DNA from: Angiostrongylus vasorum | Lineage: Eukaryota > Nematoda > Chromadorea > Rhabditida > Metastrongylidae | DNA length: 64,000 nt | NCBI GenBank assembly: GCA_018806985.1 | Contig: JADANN010000032.1 | Span: 1,509,501 to 1,573,500, forward strand | Reading direction: 5' to 3' | Shown: positions 58,811-64,000 of the stretch, piece by piece | How the letters are laid out: the number at the start of each line of letters is the position of its first letter | How positions within the stretch are numbered: position 1 is the stretch's first letter | Notes under the pieces: model-generated | What the model saw: the letters and a program-made list of their open reading frames with translations, nothing else | Databases searched by the model: none | What the model was told of the DNA's origin: nothing | Translations under genes and position numbers: made by a program

Positions 58811-59461
58811 TTACGCATTAAATTAGATGCGTGACGTAGCCTGACGCATGATGGGATTGATCAGTGTTGAACACTAAATAACCTTAAACCTTAGCGCCTT
58901 AAAAGGTACTGTGCAGCTTAAATATGATGAGCATTCTAGAGATATGAAACACCTATCTACCTTATATAAGAACAAATGGCCAGCGAAAAAAAGCATTTTG
59001 GAGAGGTTGAAAAAAAGTTGCATTTTTACAATTGAGCAATTCCATTTTCTTTTTTTTTCTTCATGTATCCATATACCTTCAATGATTCGTCGCCGTCCTT
59101 CGCGTTCATTTCCTATGCGATTTCCGACGATCCTCTGCTGTTGTCGCTAGAAATTGTGGCGATCAGGTCAATGTCTCGAAGGGTCACCTAGGGCTTCTCA
59201 GACGACTACACCAAGTATTTATATCGTACTGCGATCACAATTAGTATATTTGTGTAATTCTATAAAATGATTTTAAAAAAGACTCGAAATATTGAACTGA
59301 GGGATTTGGTAATGGATTGGTGAACATTATGAAACGATTATGAAACGACGAAAGTGAAACTCATAAGTAAAGTGTTTGCCGATTCTTTGTTTACTAAACG
59401 GAAATGACATCTCCAGACTTTACTGGATACTGGATATTGATTGCACTGCAATAAAAGAAGT
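58811..59461. other. No feature recognised
   Basis: AT-rich; a 79-codon plus-strand frame (58911-59150) rich in Lys, Phe and Arg looks compositional. Confidence 0.35.
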
Positions 59462-59665
59462 GTAGGCAGGTTTAGCGCAATGAAAATAGGTGGTGCCTTG
59501 CGGTGCAAACGTGGTCGCTGGTTCGATCCCTATGTCGTAAAACAACCAAGCTCTCTCTCGGATTGGCATAGGCCAAAGATGCATTCAGTCACCCTCTCCG
59601 CCTCTTATAATGGAGTTGGATGTGTGCGCTATCTCTAAGGAATTGGTCAACGCCAAACGGTTTAA
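59462..59665 (+). repeat. SINE family A copy, internally deleted
   Basis: Head with GTTTAGCGCAATG and CTGGTTCGATCCC, then directly the 3' half. Confidence 0.6.
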
Positions 59666-60934
59666 GCATTTACTCCTATTCTTTATGGTAAGACAGTTTC
59701 AAAAGCGAACGACCTGAAGGATTTCAGCATTTTCCAACTTTTCTTCATGGATCGAGCACGTCAACTTTTCATCATGGATCGAGCTCATATCTCATTGAGT
59801 TCTTCTTTTTTTGCAGTGTTTCTGTTCCTTGGTGGCTAACGTGGAGACCGATCAACGTTCTAAGCATAAAAGCCTTTAGTGCCTTGATGCGTATCGAACT
59901 AACGACATCAAATTTTATTACTGCTTCTTCACCGTGGGGAAAAAATTTACTGCCGTTCTTTCAGGCTTCCGAGCTTCTGTCTTCACTACCTAGTCATTGA
60001 ATTCAACAAGTATTCATGAGACTCACACTACATCTTTGCGCTCAATACGTACTTTCTGCGGCTCAATTATCCTCCATTCTCATCCACTCACTAGTAGAGG
60101 ACAATGGTGTACATCATCACATAACACATTATTAATTTGTAGACTTTCAATTCTCATTTCTTCTCTCATATACTTCACTTCGTACCACTTAAGGATTAGT
60201 GGTGGGGGTTCATCAGTAAACGTTTTGATGTGTCCTGTTTAGCTGTCAAAGCGCTCGATAATCTCTGTCATGCTCTGACATCACTGTTTATTTCATCTTT
60301 CATCTGTTTATTCATCTGTTTCGCTCTAACAATGTAAAATCGTCGTCCAATAGTACGAACCCGATTGAATCCCATTACGACTAGAATGGGTTTATCCTGT
60401 TTCCAGTGTATCTCCGACAGAGTATGTCTGATTTCCAACCATTTTCCTCTCCATTTCGGAACTCTTTCCCCTTTTTTTTCTCTGAGTTGTTTATCTTCAC
60501 GTATTCTGAGACTTCTACGCAAGAACTTTCGCATTACCCTTCTCATAACTGAATCTTACCGCTCATTCCTAACGTTGTTTTACTAATGTTTTTAATTTTT
60601 TTTCGAGTTTTCTTGTCAGTACAGAAGTGAAGGGAAGAATCTTAGTGTGGGAAAATGGAGTTGTTTCTGAAATGTGTGCCAGCACAATTACGAAATGCTG
60701 ACAAAAGCAAGTTACGAAATGAACCTGAATAAAGTTCCATAGTGGTTGTGTTCCGTAACCCTCCCGTTCGTGAACGATCTCGGCTCGCTTAGTCCCGAAG
60801 CCACGTGGCGCCTCTTCGGACAACGGATAGGGTTTTTGAAAAACGCAGAAGTTAACCTTTGACTTCCATTGAGGTGCAATTTAGGCTGTTCTTTTTGTAC
60901 CGGCTACATGTGAATGACTTATTCTTTACAATTC
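59666..60934. other. No feature recognised
   Basis: The longest frame (92 codons, minus, 60268-60546) is Arg/Lys-rich and lies opposite a T-rich strand; no motif. Confidence 0.35.
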
Positions 60935-61135
60935 TTTACAACTTTTTATTTGCTGCCTATTATTCTATCTTTGTAGGGTATTATATGAAATGCAACCACA
61001 ATGATGCTGAGATATTTGCAAAACTCAGACCACAGGCCAGACTCCGCTCCAGGAAAGGGTAATCGCGGGTTCGAATCTGGCCCGGGGTTTGAGTTTTGCA
61101 AATATTTCAGCATCGTTGTAGCTTTATACTTTATA
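60935..61135. mobile_element. Family D foldback with a consensus Pol III B box
   Basis: Ends GATGCTGAGATATTTGCAAA and TTTTGCAAATATTTCAGCATC pair over about 32 bases. The interior has GGGTAATCGCGGGTTCGAATC, a good tRNA B box. Confidence 0.65.
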
Positions 61136-62381
61136 ATTACCAAGTTCATTTCAAATAGGGTGCGTAGTTTCGGTGTTTTCTTACAGAATGCTTTCGTGTC
61201 CTAGTAACGTCTTCCTATTCGCTTGTAAATGAATTCAGCATTCCAAGCCTAATATGCTTGATGCCGAAATTGCGTTATGCAGCTGCTTCTTCGAATTTCG
61301 TAACGACAAAGCATTGATCGGCCGGCTCTTTATGTCTTTATATTGGACGCTGTCAAGATGTGCACACAACTCGTACTAAATCCATTTTGTGCGAGTTTTT
61401 CGGATAGGACAGTCCAATCGTTGACGTTAGGTCTTCGGTCTACTTTCTAAAGTACGGGTACTGCATGTAAACCTGTCTTTTCAAACAACGTTTTTGAGAA
61501 AACTCTGCAAGAGGTTCGTTTTCCGACTATTCTTCAGCTCGTTTCAGCTTCTTATTTGCCGCGCCGCGCTACACCCTCCCATTTTTTGCCCTCTGAACCT
61601 TTTTTTTAAACTATTTTTCTTAGGTTATCTAACGGATTGCAGAACAATTTGCAGTCAGTTTCCCAGATGTTATGATACTACGGCAAGATAGAAACAATTC
61701 CAATCCTTTCCACCGTTTTCTACTCACTACTGGTCTCTATTTATTATGGAAAAAAAAGTCACTTAGAAGTTGTTCATTTTATGTATGATATGCTCAAAAA
61801 CTCAATTTTCGAACTTGGAGATGTCCAGGTACACTCGATGGGAGGACGAAATTTCTGAGCTGTAGATTCGCCGTCATTGCTTGACTATCCTAGTTTCCAG
61901 CAAGAACACTTCCACAACTTTCTTCACCGTGGTGAATCCGAGAAGCAACTTATATAGTCACGTTAAGAGGTACTGCAGAGAAATTTTCTCACTTTTTCCT
62001 TCTATAACCATCGGTGGCTGTTGTTTTATCATTTGTTATAAGTCGCTACTAGTAGTTCTAGTAAGCCTGCGTGAATATAGCCAATCAGCTTGCACAGCTA
62101 CGTAATTTCGCAGTAGATAAACATTTGTCTTCTTTTCCTTCTCTTCGTCGATACTACCTCTTTTCGTATATTCATTCTCACATCGAAAATTATTGGAATC
62201 CATATATCTATCCTTTGATCGCGTTGGCCACTCTTGATATCAGCTTGATGTGAAATTTTGATAGCTTCATTAGCATTGACATAAAACCGGATCTTGCGAA
62301 GATGAAATGTCCGCGGAGGTGGAAACGCCTTATTTTACATTCGCTTACCTTTTTTCTTAATATCTTCTTCTATAACGGAAC
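61136..62381. other. No feature recognised
   Basis: T-rich plus strand with several short frames; nothing splice-bounded. Confidence 0.35.
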
Positions 62382-62645
62382 TCAGCTACTGAGCCAGTGT
62401 ACGCGACATAGCACCAATGTAGGACATAGCAATCGAGCCAGTTTAGGACATAGTTACTGAGCCATCTACTAAGCTAAAGTGGAACATAGCCGCTGAGTCT
62501 AAGTGGATTATAGTTACTGAGTTAAAATGAGAAGTAGCTATTAAGCAAAAACAGGCAGTATCTACCGGGAACAGTGTAGAAACATCCCTACTGAGTCAAG
62601 CCAGGATACAACTGCCTAGCGTTAATATCAGCTACTGAATCAATC
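62382..62645. repeat. Degenerate minisatellite, unit about 24 bp
   Basis: Repeated pattern around GACATAG(C/T)TACTGAGCCAG, about ten worn units. No open frame spans it. Confidence 0.65.
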
Positions 62646-62814
62646 AAGTGCTCTAACGGGTTCGAGCTTCTAACTTAGAAATAACTTCGTTTACGATAAT
62701 GAAACATTCAATTTCGCTTTACTTGACGCATTGGAGTCGTTCTTATGAGCTTTGTTTTTCATTTTTCACGGAGTCTGACAGTTTTTTCGTTAAAAATAAC
62801 AACGAAGGAAGGAT

Positions 62815-63094
62815 AAAGGATAAAGCCTCGGCGTTGATCAATCCCCTTTAGGGATGCGCCATGCATTCGACTTCATTAAGCGTCGTTTGAAGGTGATTGA
62901 ACGCATATCTTGCCATTAAAATGACTCGCGGTGGCCTACCGATGTATCGGGCCAGTGCTGCCAGCCTCCCAGACAAGTCTGGTACCAATTTGCTGAGCCC
63001 GGAAGGATTGAAGGCTTAATGAGCCACGGGCGCGGGGATCGATTCCATGGGTGTATTGCAGGGCGCCTCCGACCACTGCGCCACACGCACCCTT
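62815..63094 (-). repeat. SINE family A copy
   Basis: One of the best-preserved copies. Tail AAGGATAAAGGATAAAGCC; head at the right with minus-strand GTGGCGCAGTGGTCGGAGG. Confidence 0.85.
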
Positions 63095-63539
63095 TCAAAA
63101 AATAGTAACTATACTCTAAAATTTAAAGCATTTCCTGATGTTCGCGATTCCTTAATATTTTCAATTCGATTTGGAAAAGTTTGAGAACTATTATGGACTA
63201 AAATAAGTACGTGAGACTATTTTAATTAAAACTGGTCATCATCATGGACGATTACTTTTTTTTGCCTTTAATTTCATGTCTAACCAAAGTCCACAGCCCA
63301 CGAAACTACGAAAATGACCATTTATTAGAAAAACTTTATGCATTGACAGAAAAGAAAATGATTCATCCACACAAAAGAACGGATTTCACAATCCGCCCGG
63401 GATCTCTAGCGCCATTTATATCCCATTCTTGAATTCGTCTACCCTATGAATAAATATGAATTTGACTTCTGCGTTATTATAAACGGGCCGACGAAAAATA
63501 CAGTTTGTGTTTTTCTCTCTATTTTTTATCGATTGACTC

Positions 63540-64000
63540 AATAGGTGTAGCGATAGAGCGATGCTTAAGAAGGGCAGATCTAGAGGAATCGGTAGCGATA
63601 GTTGAATCACCACCGGATACTCTATGTCGTTAGTTGGTTCGTAACCGCCTGTATGACCGTCTATGTGAAACAACAAACTGCGTAATTTGCCCCTGCAGCA
63701 TGGACGATGACTGCATGAGTTCAGGTATGATATACCTGATTTCTTGTAGTACTGGCGGAGACGAATATATCGGCGAAACGGGCAGGCCTTTGTGTATCCG
63801 TATAAAAGAACACCTAGATGGCAAAGGAAAAGCAAGACAAAGTACTCCACTAGGCACGCGTAGGATACAAAAACATAACGGAGAAGATTTTGTTGTAAAA
63901 GTCGCTATCATCGCACGGGAGACTAAAACACCAATGCGCAAATTGCTCGAGGCTTTTTGGATAAATTCCAAAAATTCCGAGAATGAATAGCAGGGAAGAA
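63540..64000 (+). pseudogene. Penelope-like element GIY-YIG endonuclease domain
   Basis: Best preserved endonuclease domain here: open from 63634 to a stop at 63988-63990. Cys pairs (CVICPC), GMIYLISC (the GIY strand), DEYIGETGRPLCIRIKEHL (YIG motif, conserved Arg and downstream EH), TPLGTRR, HNGEDFVVKVAI and a closing LLEAFWI. Stops upstream of 63634 break the link to the RT domain. Confidence 0.82.

Noticed and set aside
60268..60546. 92-codon basic minus-strand frame
   Set aside because: No splice sites, no motif, and composition explained by the T-rich opposite strand.
1..64000. CRISPR arrays, bacterial operons or riboswitches
   Set aside because: None seen; spliced genes and SINE/LINE content show eukaryotic nuclear DNA.

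Overview
The window looks like nuclear DNA of a parasitic nematode, most likely a strongylid (hookworm-type) worm. This is inferred from the gene types, the many short exons separated by repeat-filled introns, and the mix of RTE LINEs, Penelope-like elements and tRNA-derived SINEs. There are no bacterial-style operons, and most open frames are shadows or repeat remnants. I assembled exons by eye from splice signals, reading phase and protein-family conservation. No alignments were run.

Three host genes are supported. (1) About 13.5-26.4 kb, plus strand: a 12-exon Cys-loop ligand-gated ion channel subunit (anion-channel superfamily) with signal peptide, Cys-loop and M1-M4. (2) 27.6-39.3 kb, plus strand: a 19-exon lysosomal beta-mannosidase (GH2) of about 893 residues with both catalytic glutamates. 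(3) 39.4-44.65 kb, minus strand: a gamma/delta-sarcoglycan-like gene. Its start, transmembrane segment, carbohydrate-side repeats and Cys-rich C-terminus are present, but a middle exon is not found and one exon has a frame break at an A7 run. Genes 2 and 3 converge, with stop codons 88 bases apart.

The flanks (1-13 kb and 45-64 kb) are repeat-dominated. I recognise these families: A, a tRNA-derived SINE of about 275 bp with a GGATAAA-type tail (about 20 copies); B, a second tRNA-headed SINE of about 360 bp that shares a central domain with A; C, an interspersed repeat of about 385 bp without recognised coding (6 copies); D, inverted-repeat MITE-like elements with a Pol III B-box-like core (about 15 copies); E, copies of a hammerhead-ribozyme-like motif, some beside Penelope-like elements (9 or more); F, small MITEs ending in TTAACNCTTTCNCGACC-like termini (3); RTE LINE fragments (4); and Penelope-like fragments with RT or GIY-YIG endonuclease domains (4).

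The most interesting signals are the hammerhead-like family E (possible nematode retrozymes linked to Penelope-like elements), the shared SINE core, and splice or frame oddities in the three genes. Several candidate exons right of 47 kb have good splice signals but no assignable gene.
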